Below are positions 1-8,713 of a stretch of DNA of 64,000 bases, one piece after another. Position 1 is the first letter of the stretch. Every line of letters starts with the position of its first letter. The notes below the pieces were generated by a model, which was not told the origin of the DNA, made no database searches, and saw only the letters and a program-made list of their open reading frames with translations. The translations under genes were made by a program, and so were the position numbers. Origin of the DNA: Bdellovibrionales bacterium (lineage in GTDB: Bacteria; Bdellovibrionota; Bdellovibrionia; Bdellovibrionales; UBA1609); contig JADJNU010000002.1 of the NCBI GenBank assembly GCA_016714165.1, positions 992,001-1,056,000 of the forward strand. Reading direction: 5' to 3'.

Positions 1-1400
1 GGAGCACCCGGCACCATACCTCGAAAGGTTTGCTTGTACTCATCGAAGCTTGTTCGCAATGCCAAAAGATCCTTTAAACCGTTGAGAGCCAGGCCCGATC
101 TCAATCCCAACTGATCTCCAGGAAACCGCGAATAATTTGGCAACCGAGTGATATCACTTGGGCTGTCCAGCATGCCGTTTTGCTGAGTGCGCGGGGGAGC
201 GAGAGGATCAGTGCGCGGCCCCACCGATACAGCTGAGGAACGCGGCCAACTCGCATGATACCAGGGACCAATGCGTCCACCAAAGGGTTTCGCATAGGCC
301 CTCGCCTTCAAACTGATTGCTGGCCCAAAGGGAAAAAATATCTGGCGGGGTCGTGTTTCGGCCATGACTCCCACGTAAGCCATAAACCAGGGGTTTTTTT
401 CAACCCCCATCGACATGTGCATGATGTGCGTTGTGGGAGGCTCCGACTGCACCCAAGGCAAAATCTCATTGCCTCCGAGAACATTGAGGGCGTAATTTCT
501 CGCTTCAGCAATCTGTGGAGGCGTTTCAACTAAGACCGCCATAGACTTACAGCCCACTGAATTGTCGACATCCGTGTAGATAATTGTCGGGATCGTTTGG
601 ACTTCAGGAAGCCATTCCTCTCTTCTTACATTGTGAAGTGAGTTAAAGAGATGGATCTGAACTCCACCCGCTGAAGTCTTGTTTGCAAAAGTTAAATTTT
701 TATCTAAAGTTTTCGCTACCCCCGCAAAAACAGAGTTTCCGTTTATATCCAGAAAATCCTCGGGATTACCTCCGGATAGATTTTGGGCAAGACCAAAAAT
801 GGATCTCTTCCTATGCGACTGATCAATTCTAAATGCCATCATCGAAGAAGCCGCAAACCACCAATTGTAGGCTCCATGTCGCTGACATTGACCATTGTAT
901 TGATTTATCAATGAAATCGAAAGGGCCGAAATAACAGCATTGATTCCCAAAAAGGGAGCAATGACAGGTACGTTCGGCAATGGAGGGATATTGATCAAAC
1001 TCCGCCGACAGAGGTTCTCATTTTCTGCAACCCCTTTCCAGATAGGATAATAGGTCACACAGGTCGTAGGACGTTCAGTGTCGGCATAAAGAGTATCAGA
1101 CGTAATATTATTTCGAACGGGATGTTCGTCTTTTCCCAAAGTACCTAACACGCGATAGCGCCAGGCCAAGAGCTTCCATGACTGGCGAATCTGGTAATTG
1201 GAATGTCCGATAGCATTGAGAATTTCTGCTTGTTTTTGTGCTGCGTAGTAGGCTGCAAGATCCACTGAATTCTGAAGATTAATTTTGTCATGAACAACGA
1301 GACCCACATTAATCGACATCGCGAACAAGACAAAAAGCACTTGAAAAATCATTGCGACGAAAATCGCCGTTTGTCCTCTCTCGTTAGGAGTCATTCTCAT
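1..1400 (-). CDS. TadE/TadG-like pilus-assembly protein, N-terminal part (runs off the window)
   Basis: The minus-strand frame is open from the ATG at 1400 to the window edge, about 466 codons with no stop seen, so the C-terminus is missing. The start has GGAGG at 1411-1415 about ten bases upstream; a second ATG lies two codons in. Residues 7-11 are NERGQ, followed by a single hydrophobic segment (about 12-35) and then a DLAAYYAA stretch. This layout, a short cytoplasmic N-terminus, one membrane helix and a large extracytoplasmic part, is typical of TadE/TadG-like minor pseudopilins of Tad (Flp) pilus or type II-like systems. The rest is not recognisable by eye. Family assignment rests on the N-terminus only. 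Confidence 0.75.
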   Translation of the reverse strand, partial: MRMTPNERGQTAIFVAMIFQVLFVLFAMSINVGLVVHDKINLQNSVDLAAYYAAQKQAEILNAIGHSNYQIRQSWKLLAWRYRVLGTLGKDEHPVRNNITSDTLYADTERPTTCVTYYPIWKGVAENENLCRRSLINIPPLPNVPVIAPFLGINAVISALSISLINQYNGQCQRHGAYNWWFAASSMMAFRIDQSHRKRSIFGLAQNLSGGNPEDFLDINGNSVFAGVAKTLDKNLTFANKTSAGGVQIHLFNSLHNVRREEWLPEVQTIPTIIYTDVDNSVGCKSMAVLVETPPQIAEARNYALNVLGGNEILPWVQSEPPTTHIMHMSMGVEKNPWFMAYVGVMAETRPRQIFFPFGPAISLKARAYAKPFGGRIGPWYHASWPRSSAVSVGPRTDPLAPPRTQQNGMLDSPSDITRLPNYSRFPGDQLGLRSGLALNGLKDLLALRTSFDEYKQTFRGMVPGA

Positions 1401-1576
1401 GAAAAGTAATCCTCCGCAACCAAATGAAAGCAAACATCCACCCATTCAAATCATAGCAAAAAAACTGAAAAAAAAGACCTAAAAGAGAACCAAATGAGGT
1501 AACCTGATGACAAACTTTTTGACAGTGACGACTCTCAAAGCCAGACTAAACAAATCACTTAGGAGAACAATCGACC

Positions 1577-2482
1577 ATGGTCCAGATTCGGCATCGCCTT
1601 GTAATGCTTCTCTTTGGTCTCGGACTTTTTGCCTCACACCAAATACAGGCTCAGGCGGAAATTATGTTTGAGGGCTATTACAAGGTGATGAGAGGAACCT
1701 CCCGAGTTGGATTTTTTATTCAGCGCTATGAATTTGATATCAATAAAAAGCAATTTAAATCGACCTATTTCATCCAAATGAATAGTCCCGATGAATCGGC
1801 GTCCGCAAGCCCAAAAATAATTTCTGAAAGTCTCAAAGCAATTGCAGACGACAAATTCCAGCCCATCTCTTATCAGTACACCGTGACGACACCCCAGATG
1901 ATCAAAACGATCGATGCCAAATTTGACGGTGCCATCATGAAAGCTCTTGTTTCTCAAAGAAATCCGGAGTCTCAGTCTCAAAGTCCAGCACAGACTCTTA
2001 CCAAGAAAATTCCAAAGGGCACATTCTTGAGCACCTTCCTTGGATATCTTATGCTTCAAAAAACATACTCTGTCGGAAAGAAATTCAACTATCCCGCTGT
2101 TGCCGAAGAAGATGCAGAGAGCTACGACGGAGAAGCTTTTATTAAGGACGAGCAAACTTTTCTAAATAAGAAAGTTTTTAGAATCATCAATACCTTTAAA
2201 TCCATTCAATTTATCAGTTTTGTCACCGATAAGGGCGAAGTTCTCGGCACTCAATCTCCCTTGCAAAACATATCAACTGAACTTGTCCCAAAAGCCAATG
2301 ATGCCACTCAGGGATTTGTCCTACCCGCCAGCACTCTTAAATTGCTTTTTGGGAAAGTGCCAGTTGGTACAGTTCATTCGCTCACGGGCTCTTCAGAACC
2401 GACCATCGCTCCGACAAAAACTGAAGTTCGAGAATCAAAAGTGCCCGCTCCCACAGAGAATCCAAAAAGGATGGGACAGTGA
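1577..2482 (+). CDS. Exported protein of unknown function
   Basis: 301 residues starting ATG with AGGAGAA upstream. A signal peptide is clear: charged start (QIRHR), hydrophobic core (LVMLLFGLGLFA) and an A-x-A like cut near QAQA at residue 27. The mature part is beta-rich in appearance and contains a GYYKVMRGTSRVGF stretch; the last 50 residues are rich in Pro, Thr and Lys and probably disordered. I do not recognise the family. Its stop overlaps the GTG of the following permease gene by four bases, so it is translated with the peptide-permease genes and may be a periplasmic or outer-membrane partner; it does not look like a type 5 solute-binding protein, which would be about 500 residues. 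Confidence 0.8.
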   Translation: MVQIRHRLVMLLFGLGLFASHQIQAQAEIMFEGYYKVMRGTSRVGFFIQRYEFDINKKQFKSTYFIQMNSPDESASASPKIISESLKAIADDKFQPISYQYTVTTPQMIKTIDAKFDGAIMKALVSQRNPESQSQSPAQTLTKKIPKGTFLSTFLGYLMLQKTYSVGKKFNYPAVAEEDAESYDGEAFIKDEQTFLNKKVFRIINTFKSIQFISFVTDKGEVLGTQSPLQNISTELVPKANDATQGFVLPASTLKLLFGKVPVGTVHSLTGSSEPTIAPTKTEVRESKVPAPTENPKRMGQ

Positions 2483-3399
2483 TAAAATTTCTCATCCAAA
2501 GAGTTTTCGCGTCACTCCCCGTCGTTCTCGGAGTCTGTACCTTGACTTTCTTTTTGATTCATCTCGTCCCTGGAGATCCTATTGATATCATGCTTGGAGA
2601 GCAGGCTTCCGCTATCGATAAAGAGGCTCTCAGGGCCGATTTGCGACTTAACCTCCCCCTCCATATTCAATACTTTGAGTTCGTAAAGAGAGTGGTCAAA
2701 TTTGATCTTGGAAAATCTCTTCACAAACGACAGCCCGTTTCTGCTGAACTTCTCGAACGCTTTCCTGCAACCCTGGAACTTACATGTGCCGCCATGTTTT
2801 TTGCTCTCCTCGCCGGTGTTCCACTGGGGGTCGGAGCGGCCGTTCGCCGATCGAGCTGGCCAGATCATGTTGTCACTTTGACCGGGCTCTTGAGCATGTC
2901 CATTCCGGGAATTTTTCTTGGACCCTTATTGATTTGGGTCTTTGCCCTGCAATTGGATTTATTTCCCGTCAGTGAGAGAGGGGGGCTCAATCACCTCATC
3001 TTGCCAGCACTGAGTTTGGCCATCCCCATCTGCGCAGTGATTAGTCGGATGACCCGCATGTCTATGCTGGAAGTTGTTCGAGAAGATTACATACGAGTGG
3101 CCAAGGCAAAGGGATTAACCCCATTCTACGTTTACGGAAAGCACGCCCTCGCAAACGCTCTTATGCCCTTGATAACAATCGTGGGCCTGCAGGTGGGAGC
3201 TCTCCTCACGGGAACGGTGATCACGGAGACTATTTTTGATTGGCCCGGCATTGGAACTCTTCTCATTCAAGCCATTCAAAGTCGAGATTACCCGGTCGTG
3301 CAGGGTTGTGTACTCTTAATTTCTCTCATTTATGTCTCGGTAAATACAGCAACCGATATCGCTTACGGCTTCGCTAATCCTAAAGTGAGATTGACATGA
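2479..3399 (+). CDS. dppB: Peptide ABC transporter permease, DppB/OppB family
   Basis: 306 residues with a GTG start in a four-base overlap with the gene before. It is an inner-membrane permease of the dipeptide/oligopeptide/nickel importer family. The N-terminus (LIQRVFASLPVVLGVCTLTFFLIHLVPGD, residues 4-32, split here only for reading) carries the family signature HLVPGDP, six hydrophobic segments follow, and the coupling-helix EAA loop is visible near residues 200-222 (REDYIRVAKAKG). No solute-binding protein or ATPase gene is adjacent, so those parts must be encoded elsewhere. Downstream it overlaps the second permease gene by four bases. Substrate is inferred only from the family. Confidence 0.9.
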   Translation: MIKFLIQRVFASLPVVLGVCTLTFFLIHLVPGDPIDIMLGEQASAIDKEALRADLRLNLPLHIQYFEFVKRVVKFDLGKSLHKRQPVSAELLERFPATLELTCAAMFFALLAGVPLGVGAAVRRSSWPDHVVTLTGLLSMSIPGIFLGPLLIWVFALQLDLFPVSERGGLNHLILPALSLAIPICAVISRMTRMSMLEVVREDYIRVAKAKGLTPFYVYGKHALANALMPLITIVGLQVGALLTGTVITETIFDWPGIGTLLIQAIQSRDYPVVQGCVLLISLIYVSVNTATDIAYGFANPKVRLT

Positions 3400-4229
3400 A
3401 ATTCCTGAATTGGATGAGGTCCCCGAGGGGACTGGGACTCTGTGGAGCTTCAATGGTTTCCTTGGTTCTTCTGCTTGCGCTGTTTGCTCCGGTTCTATCT
3501 CCACAGGACCCCAATTATATGTCTCTTTCTGAGCGATTTGCGAGTCCCAGCATCAAACATCCCTTCGGGTTGGACGAAAATGGCAGCGACGTCTTCGCAA
3601 AGGTCGCTTACGGAGCACGGATAAGTTTGGGCGTGGGGATCACAGTCGTCGTCGTAAGTTTGTTCGTCGGCCTTGTCGTTGGATCGTTAGCCGGGGTTCT
3701 TGGAGGGTGGATAGATGGCTGCATATGTGGCTTTATTAATATCGTGTATTCCTTTCCAAGTTTTCTTCTCGCCCTCGCTCTGATTGCAATGTTAGGACCT
3801 TCTATAAAGAACGTAATCATTGCCATGTGTTTAAGCTCCTGGACGGGTTACGCCCGTCTCGTTCGAGGAGAGATTCTCCATTTACGAGAACGTGATTTTA
3901 TTCAAACCGTCAAGGCTCTCGGGGGCAGTCGACTTCGTCAGACAGTTATACATATTTGGCCTAATCTTACAGGGCCATTGATTGTCCACTCCACTTTTGC
4001 AATCGCCTGAACGATCATTGCGGAATCAGGCCTTAGCTTTTTAGGCCTGGGGGCCCCCCCGACGAGTCCAACTTGGGGCGCCTTACTTAATGCTGGACGC
4101 CGCGTTCTTACTGAGGCTCCTCACATCAGCATCTTTCCTGGATCCGCTATTCTGATTCTTGTGCTTGGCTTTAATTTAATTGGGGACGGTTTGAGAGATT
4201 ACCTCGACCCACGTCGAACGGAATCTTAG
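3396..4229 (+). pseudogene. dppC: Peptide ABC transporter permease, DppC/OppC family, interrupted by an in-frame TGA
   Basis: The first 204 codons (3396-4010) encode a normal DppC-type permease: N-terminal helix, HPFGLDENGSDVF motif, and an EAA loop near residues 165-185 (RERDFIQTVKALGG). At 4008-4010 a TGA interrupts the frame after FAIA. The same frame continues at once as TIIAESGLSFLGLGAP and runs to a TAG at 4227-4229, giving the usual family length of about 277 residues. In relatives the interrupted position lies in the fifth membrane helix and is commonly a small residue such as Gly, so GGA to TGA is a simple explanation. The truncated product would lack the last two helices and should not function. 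TGA is used as a normal stop elsewhere here, so genetic-code change is unlikely. Confidence 0.85.
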
Positions 4230-4344
4230 ACTCTCAATACCCCTCATTTCTGTATCTGGGACCATTTGCCTTTTAAGTCATTACATGGTGGAATTAAAAA
4301 TTATCCTTCAATTCTTTACTCGGGACCTAAGCTCAGGAGAAAAC

Positions 4345-5451
4345 GTGAAAAAGCAGATTGGACAGCACTTTATTATAGGTCTAAAAGGCAAAGAGCTGCT
4401 TTCTGACGAAGCTCAATTTATCATTGATAACAATATTGGCGGAGTTATTCTTTTTGACCGAAATCTTGAGTCGGTTGGGCAGATTCATAAGTTGTGCAGT
4501 TAAATCCAGAGTCTTCGTCACAGACTTCCTGAAAAGACACCCTTGTTCATTTCTGTGGACATGGAGGGAGGACGAGTTGCGAGATTGAAACCGCCCTTCA
4601 CTCGCTGGCCAGCTGCTGCAAAATTGGGATCTCTCGACTCTACTTCTGTTGCCTTCAAATTTTCCCAAATGATGGCAGAAGAAATGCGATCTGTTGGGAT
4701 AAACCTAGACTATGCCCCTTGCGTCGATGTTTTAACCAATCCTAAAAATGCAGTGATCGGAGACCGTTCTATTAGCTCAGATCCTGAGGTGGTAGCCAAG
4801 ATTGCATCTGCTCTGGCTCGAGGATTTATAAAAGGTGGTGTAATCCCTTGCGCTAAGCACTTCCCGGGACATGGCGGAACTCTCATCGATAGCCATGATG
4901 ATTTGCCAATTGAAGAGGCGCAACTCAGCGAACTGATGAACGTGGACCTGATACCCTTTAAGAAAACCTTTCGTGCTCGCCTCGATATGGTGATGACGGC
5001 TCACATTAAATTTCCTCATATTGATCCAGACTTTCCGGTCACGCTCTCAAAGAAATTTATCCAGGAAATTATGCGAGGAGAGTTGAAATATCGCAATTTG
5101 GTCATTTCCGACGATCTAGGAATGAAGGCCCTAACCAATCACTATGATGTCAAAGCGCTGCCGATCTTAGCTCTTCAGGCAGGATGTGATATCTTACTGT
5201 TTTGTAATGACTTTGATCAGCAGGTTCTATCTCTGGAAATGACCTACCAGGCTCTCGCCTCGAAACAGCTTGATGAAGCCCACTTGAAGGAAGCCTATTC
5301 CAAAATTATTGCCTTAAAACAAGAGAAACTCACTCAGCCTGACCCACTTCCAATGTCGGAAGTTGAGAAATTGGTAGGGCACCCAGACCATCTTCGTCTC
5401 GCAAAATCCGTCGTTGAAGGAAGTGTTCCCGCTGACCTCCTCGGAACATAG
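4345..5451 (+). pseudogene. nagZ: Beta-N-acetylglucosaminidase NagZ, interrupted by an in-frame TAA
   Basis: Glycoside hydrolase family 3 enzyme that removes N-acetylglucosamine from muropeptides during peptidoglycan recycling. The preferred start is GTG 4345 with AGGAGA upstream. The frame stops at TAA 4501-4503 after HKLCS and continues in the same frame as IQSLRHRLPEKTPLFISVD to TAG at 5451; an internal ATG at 4543 opens the remaining 302 codons. The hallmark motifs are intact: DMEGGRV, KHFPGHG, SHDDLP (catalytic His) and VISDDLGMKAL (nucleophile Asp). Read through, the protein is about 368 residues, normal for NagZ. The fragment starting at 4543 lacks the first barrel strand and is unlikely to fold. 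It lies behind the peptide permeases, consistent with a muropeptide recycling operon. Confidence 0.88.
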
Positions 5452-5479
5452 TCCAAAATTCCAGCAGCCTTGACGAGCA

Positions 5480-5600
5480 TTTATTTTTCTGCCATCATCC
5501 ACCCCCAGTGGATTCGAGGGAACTCCGGTGTAAATCCGGGACTGTGCCGCAACGGTGATCAAAGTTTTTTAATTTTGTAAGTCCGACTACTCGCCATTAA
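5480..5600 (+). promoter_or_regulatory. Cobalamin riboswitch
   Basis: The conserved B12-box core is plainly visible: GAGGGAAC at 5516-5523, CCGGTG..AATCCGG at 5525-5539, ACTGTGCCGCAACGGTGA at about 5541-5558, and the 3' element AGTCCGAC..CTCGCC around 5580-5595. It lies just ahead of a TonB-dependent receptor gene. A likely expression platform follows: ACTAC TCG (5586-5593), part of the 3' core, can pair with CGA...GTAGT (5610-5621) directly upstream of the ATG at 5626, which would link ligand binding to access to the ribosome site. That pairing is inferred. The 5' limit is approximate. Confidence 0.88.
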
Positions 5601-5625
5601 TTTTTAACCCGAGCAGGTAGTACAC

Positions 5626-7518
5626 ATGGACTCATCTCGTTCTCTAATTATTCACAGATTAGTAGTTTATGCAGGAATTGGAATGTTCCTTTTCGTTGGA
5701 AAATCCGTCGCGCACGCAAAGAATATTGCGATTGAATCAGAAGATCTGATCACAGCACCACGTATTGAACCATTTTCTGAAAGAAGCGGCCTTTGGCCGC
5801 ACCATGAGAGTCAAAGCACCCAAGAATTAGACGGCCACTCGAATTGGTGGAGTCGAATTCTTGGGCAGCCTGGCATTGATAGTCGCCAAGAAGGGATACC
5901 CGCAATATCTGTTCGCGGTTCTGTAAAAAGTGATCGAACTTTGCTACTCCTTAACGGGATTCCACTCAATTTAAGTGATGGGATGGGTCCCAGTGGTCTA
6001 CTGATACCCGAAGAGATAGTCGGATCAAGCGATTTTATTCGCGGGCCGGCTTCCGCATTTTATGGACGATCCGCATTGGGAGGCGTGATCAATAACCGAA
6101 CTGAAATTCACTCCCATCCGAAGATCCAGATGAGCACTGACAGCCTTGGACTTACTACCACACAGGGAATTCTTCCCTATCCATTTCGTGGACAAGGACG
6201 AGGACAGGTCTCCGTAATGAGGCAAATTGACAACGGAAATTATCCCTTTACAGTCTTATCCAATGGAGTCACTGGAACTCGCCTTCATAACGACAAACAA
6301 ATAAATCGCTACACTCTTAGCAATGAGACCTCACTCAAAAAATGGAAAGTGAAACAAATCGCCCTATATGCCGAGAAAAAAGGAAATTACCCTGCCCGAA
6401 TTGATTCTCCAACAACAAGCCTAACCCCTCCAAGTGGATTGATTGACAACCAAATAGGTCTTTTTGGACTCTCTCTGAATCGCGAACTAAATTCAATGAG
6501 CTCATTTGTTTGGAATCTATCAGGAATACGTTCTGATCAGAAATATGACTTAGATATGCCCTCGTTTAGTGCGACACGGACAGATCGAATTTTCCAATCG
6601 TTTCAGTTCTCCACAATATCGAACTCAACTTGGGCCTCACAAGTTTTTTTCGATCAGTACTACGACGAGTATCAGGCAAGTTACCTATCTGAGGGGCCAT
6701 TCCATTCAACCGAAATTGAAGGCGGTGGAACTCTCCAAATTCCAATTTCATCTGAGCTCTCGATACAGCCTGGAGTTCGATATTCCGAAAAATTCAAGAA
6801 GCTGACCAGTTCTTTTGGCGTGTTTCAGAACACAAATACCCTGAGCAAGTGGATAACCTTCAGTCAAGGGTACCGTAATCCGACATTGGTCGATCGCTAT
6901 TGTCAAAATTCATTCTGTCTTGGCAATCCAAATTTGCAACCAGAAGAAAGTGAGCAACTCGAAGTTGGTTATGCTACAAAAGCAGAACCAACTGTGCTCT
7001 TTCCCGATTGGAGCTTGGATCACAGCATCTCAATTTTCAGAACATTCCATCAGAATTATTTTGAATATGAATTTGTCGAAGGAAAATACCGAACCGAAAA
7101 TCGAAGCGGAGCTGTTGTTTTCGGAGCCGAGGGCCTGATAAATCTGTCGACAGCATTTCAAATGACGACTCTCTCATTCACCTATCTTGAAAGCGAGAAC
7201 CTTGATTCAAAAAGAAGCCTGAACCTTGTTCCGAAATTTCTTGGCACAATTGAAACGAAGGTTTCATTGGCGCAAGGGTGGCAAGGATGGGCAAAGCTGA
7301 CATATATCGGCTCCTACCCTGATCAATTGAATAGCTCAAGCCCCGTGGTCGACCTTGGAAATACCTATCTCGTTGATTTGGGCGCAGTATGGCACCATAA
7401 AGGCTGGAATGCCTCGGTCTCCGGACTCAATATTTTGGATAAACCAATCGAACGGCAGGTGGGTTACCCCGAACGGCAAGTCTCTATACTCGCTAAATTA
7501 TCGTGGGAAATCATGTAG
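5626..7518 (+). CDS. btuB: TonB-dependent outer-membrane receptor, probable vitamin B12 importer (BtuB-like)
   Basis: 630 residues; ATG start 24 bases after the riboswitch core. A signal peptide ends near residue 31 (SVAHA). A TonB-box-like segment follows (about 38-46), then the plug domain: SVRGSVKSDRTLLLLNGIPLN and an IRGPASAFYGRSALGGVIN motif (about 140-157) that is the classic plug signature. The remaining 450 residues have alternating strands with aromatic ends as in a 22-strand barrel, and a YRNPTLVDRY / GNPNLQPE pair typical of the C-terminal half of such receptors. The cobalamin riboswitch upstream and tonB downstream make B12 or a corrinoid the likely substrate; the protein alone does not show that. 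Confidence 0.87.
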   Translation: MDSSRSLIIHRLVVYAGIGMFLFVGKSVAHAKNIAIESEDLITAPRIEPFSERSGLWPHHESQSTQELDGHSNWWSRILGQPGIDSRQEGIPAISVRGSVKSDRTLLLLNGIPLNLSDGMGPSGLLIPEEIVGSSDFIRGPASAFYGRSALGGVINNRTEIHSHPKIQMSTDSLGLTTTQGILPYPFRGQGRGQVSVMRQIDNGNYPFTVLSNGVTGTRLHNDKQINRYTLSNETSLKKWKVKQIALYAEKKGNYPARIDSPTTSLTPPSGLIDNQIGLFGLSLNRELNSMSSFVWNLSGIRSDQKYDLDMPSFSATRTDRIFQSFQFSTISNSTWASQVFFDQYYDEYQASYLSEGPFHSTEIEGGGTLQIPISSELSIQPGVRYSEKFKKLTSSFGVFQNTNTLSKWITFSQGYRNPTLVDRYCQNSFCLGNPNLQPEESEQLEVGYATKAEPTVLFPDWSLDHSISIFRTFHQNYFEYEFVEGKYRTENRSGAVVFGAEGLINLSTAFQMTTLSFTYLESENLDSKRSLNLVPKFLGTIETKVSLAQGWQGWAKLTYIGSYPDQLNSSSPVVDLGNTYLVDLGAVWHHKGWNASVSGLNILDKPIERQVGYPERQVSILAKLSWEIM

Positions 7519-7633
7519 CACACTGGCCCTACCGCAATGTTTTTTTATTTCCTTTGGGATTTAGGTCTTGGAACGATCTTTGAACCAATTTACCTCAGGG
7601 CGAAGCGAGCTCTCATTTTTAAAGGATAGTGCC

Positions 7634-8452
7634 ATGAACACTGTGAACCTAATTCCAAAACGAAAAAAGACCTATTCCATCGGATTTATTGCGATTTCTT
7701 TGGCTTTACACGGAGCAATTCTCTACTTGATATTAGCACTCCCCCCCCAATTGAGCTTTCTTCAAGGTAACAAAAATGGTCCAACCCAAATAGAAATAAC
7801 CAATGGGGCACCAGAAGATCAGAAGAAAGTGACACCCGTTTCATTGCCCGATCCAATACCATCGCCGGCTCAATTGGAGAGACCAATGCAGCCAGTACAG
7901 CGAGTACAACCAGCGCAATCAATGCGATCGGTAAAAGATGATAGGACTGCTCCAGAAGAAAAGAAATTAGACCCCGTTGCGCCTTCTGAGAATCTCAAAG
8001 CTCCTTCCTTTGCTGATGAGGCAAAAGAAGCTACCGAAGAGAAAGTAACAAATGAGTCCCCTGGAGAAAATGAACCTAAAAAAGACGCCGGTCCAATTGA
8101 AGAGATAACAGCAAACGGAAATGGAACCGAACTGGCAAACGAAGAAGAAGCTCTTCCCGCAGGAACTCGACTCAATTCTGATTTGAAACAAAATCCAGGA
8201 AACAAACAACCTGTCTATCCCCAAATTGCGCGACAGAAGGGATGGGAAGGCACCGTTGGCCTGACCTATAACATCTCCCCAGAGGGAAGTGTTTCAGACA
8301 TCGAAATCACACGCTCCTCAGGATATGAGGTTCTCGACCAAGAAGCAGTTCATGCTGTGTCTCTTTTTCGATATCTCCCTCAACAAGAAGGAAGAACATA
8401 CCATCGAGTGACCTTTATGCTGACGCAAAACTCCCAGCCTCCAAAAAAATGA
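7634..8452 (+). CDS. tonB: TonB energy-transducing protein
   Basis: 272 residues from ATG 7634, which has AAGGAT upstream; an in-frame TTG at 7568 would add 22 residues but lacks a ribosome site and pushes the membrane anchor inward. One N-terminal transmembrane helix (about residues 13-37), then a long Pro/Glu/Lys-rich periplasmic linker (about 45-180), then the TonB C-terminal domain (YPQIARQKGWEGTVGL, SSGYEVLDQEAV). It would carry proton-motive energy from an ExbB/ExbD motor to the receptor encoded just upstream. No exbB or exbD is in the window. Expression is probably coupled to the B12 riboswitch through the shared transcript. Confidence 0.88.
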   Translation: MNTVNLIPKRKKTYSIGFIAISLALHGAILYLILALPPQLSFLQGNKNGPTQIEITNGAPEDQKKVTPVSLPDPIPSPAQLERPMQPVQRVQPAQSMRSVKDDRTAPEEKKLDPVAPSENLKAPSFADEAKEATEEKVTNESPGENEPKKDAGPIEEITANGNGTELANEEEALPAGTRLNSDLKQNPGNKQPVYPQIARQKGWEGTVGLTYNISPEGSVSDIEITRSSGYEVLDQEAVHAVSLFRYLPQQEGRTYHRVTFMLTQNSQPPKK

Positions 8453-8526
8453 AACGGAAGACCTGCTGGGTTCTCTCATCAGTAAATGCCTCAATGGAAT
8501 AAGGAAGAAAAATAGAATGAACCTGT

Positions 8527-8658
8527 TTACTTATCACCAAAAAGCGCTGCTTTTGATTTAGTGCTCCCCTGAGTTCTTTGTTTTGCCTTACGCTTACGGC
8601 CTTTAGCAGCTAATTTCTGTTTTCTAATTCGTGTTGTCTTCTTCGTGGGAGAAGCCAT
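8527..8658 (-). CDS. Small, very basic conserved-looking protein (43 aa)
   Basis: An open frame of 43 codons from ATG 8658 to TAA 8527, with a strong GGAGGA ribosome site five bases ahead. The product starts MASPTKKTTRIRK and has about 17 Lys/Arg out of 43 residues, with a GRKRKAKQR patch and the end ALFGDK. No membrane segment or cysteine. Composition and size resemble small ribosome-associated or nucleic-acid-binding proteins, but I cannot name a family. The good ribosome site and amino-acid bias support it as a real gene. It stands alone between tonB (convergent) and an outer-membrane barrel gene on the same strand. Confidence 0.75.
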   Translation of the reverse strand: MASPTKKTTRIRKQKLAAKGRKRKAKQRTQGSTKSKAALFGDK

Positions 8659-8713
8659 CTTTCCTCCAATGGGGGTAAAGTTTGGTTAACAGTAGTTTGA
8701 GGCGCGGAACCTA

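Noticed and set aside
308..529. Several short frames in the first 1.4 kb, on both strands
   Set aside because: They are shadows of the long minus-strand frame that starts at 1400 and leaves the window without a stop.
1519..1547. TTGACA at 1519-1524 as a promoter for the gene at 1577
   Set aside because: No acceptable -10 box lies 16-18 bases downstream.
1634..2155. 173-codon minus-strand frame inside the exported protein gene
   Set aside because: Antisense to a frame with a clear signal peptide and operon context.
2512..2868. 118-codon minus-strand frame inside dppB
   Set aside because: It is antisense to a clear permease, with no ribosome site or plausible protein.
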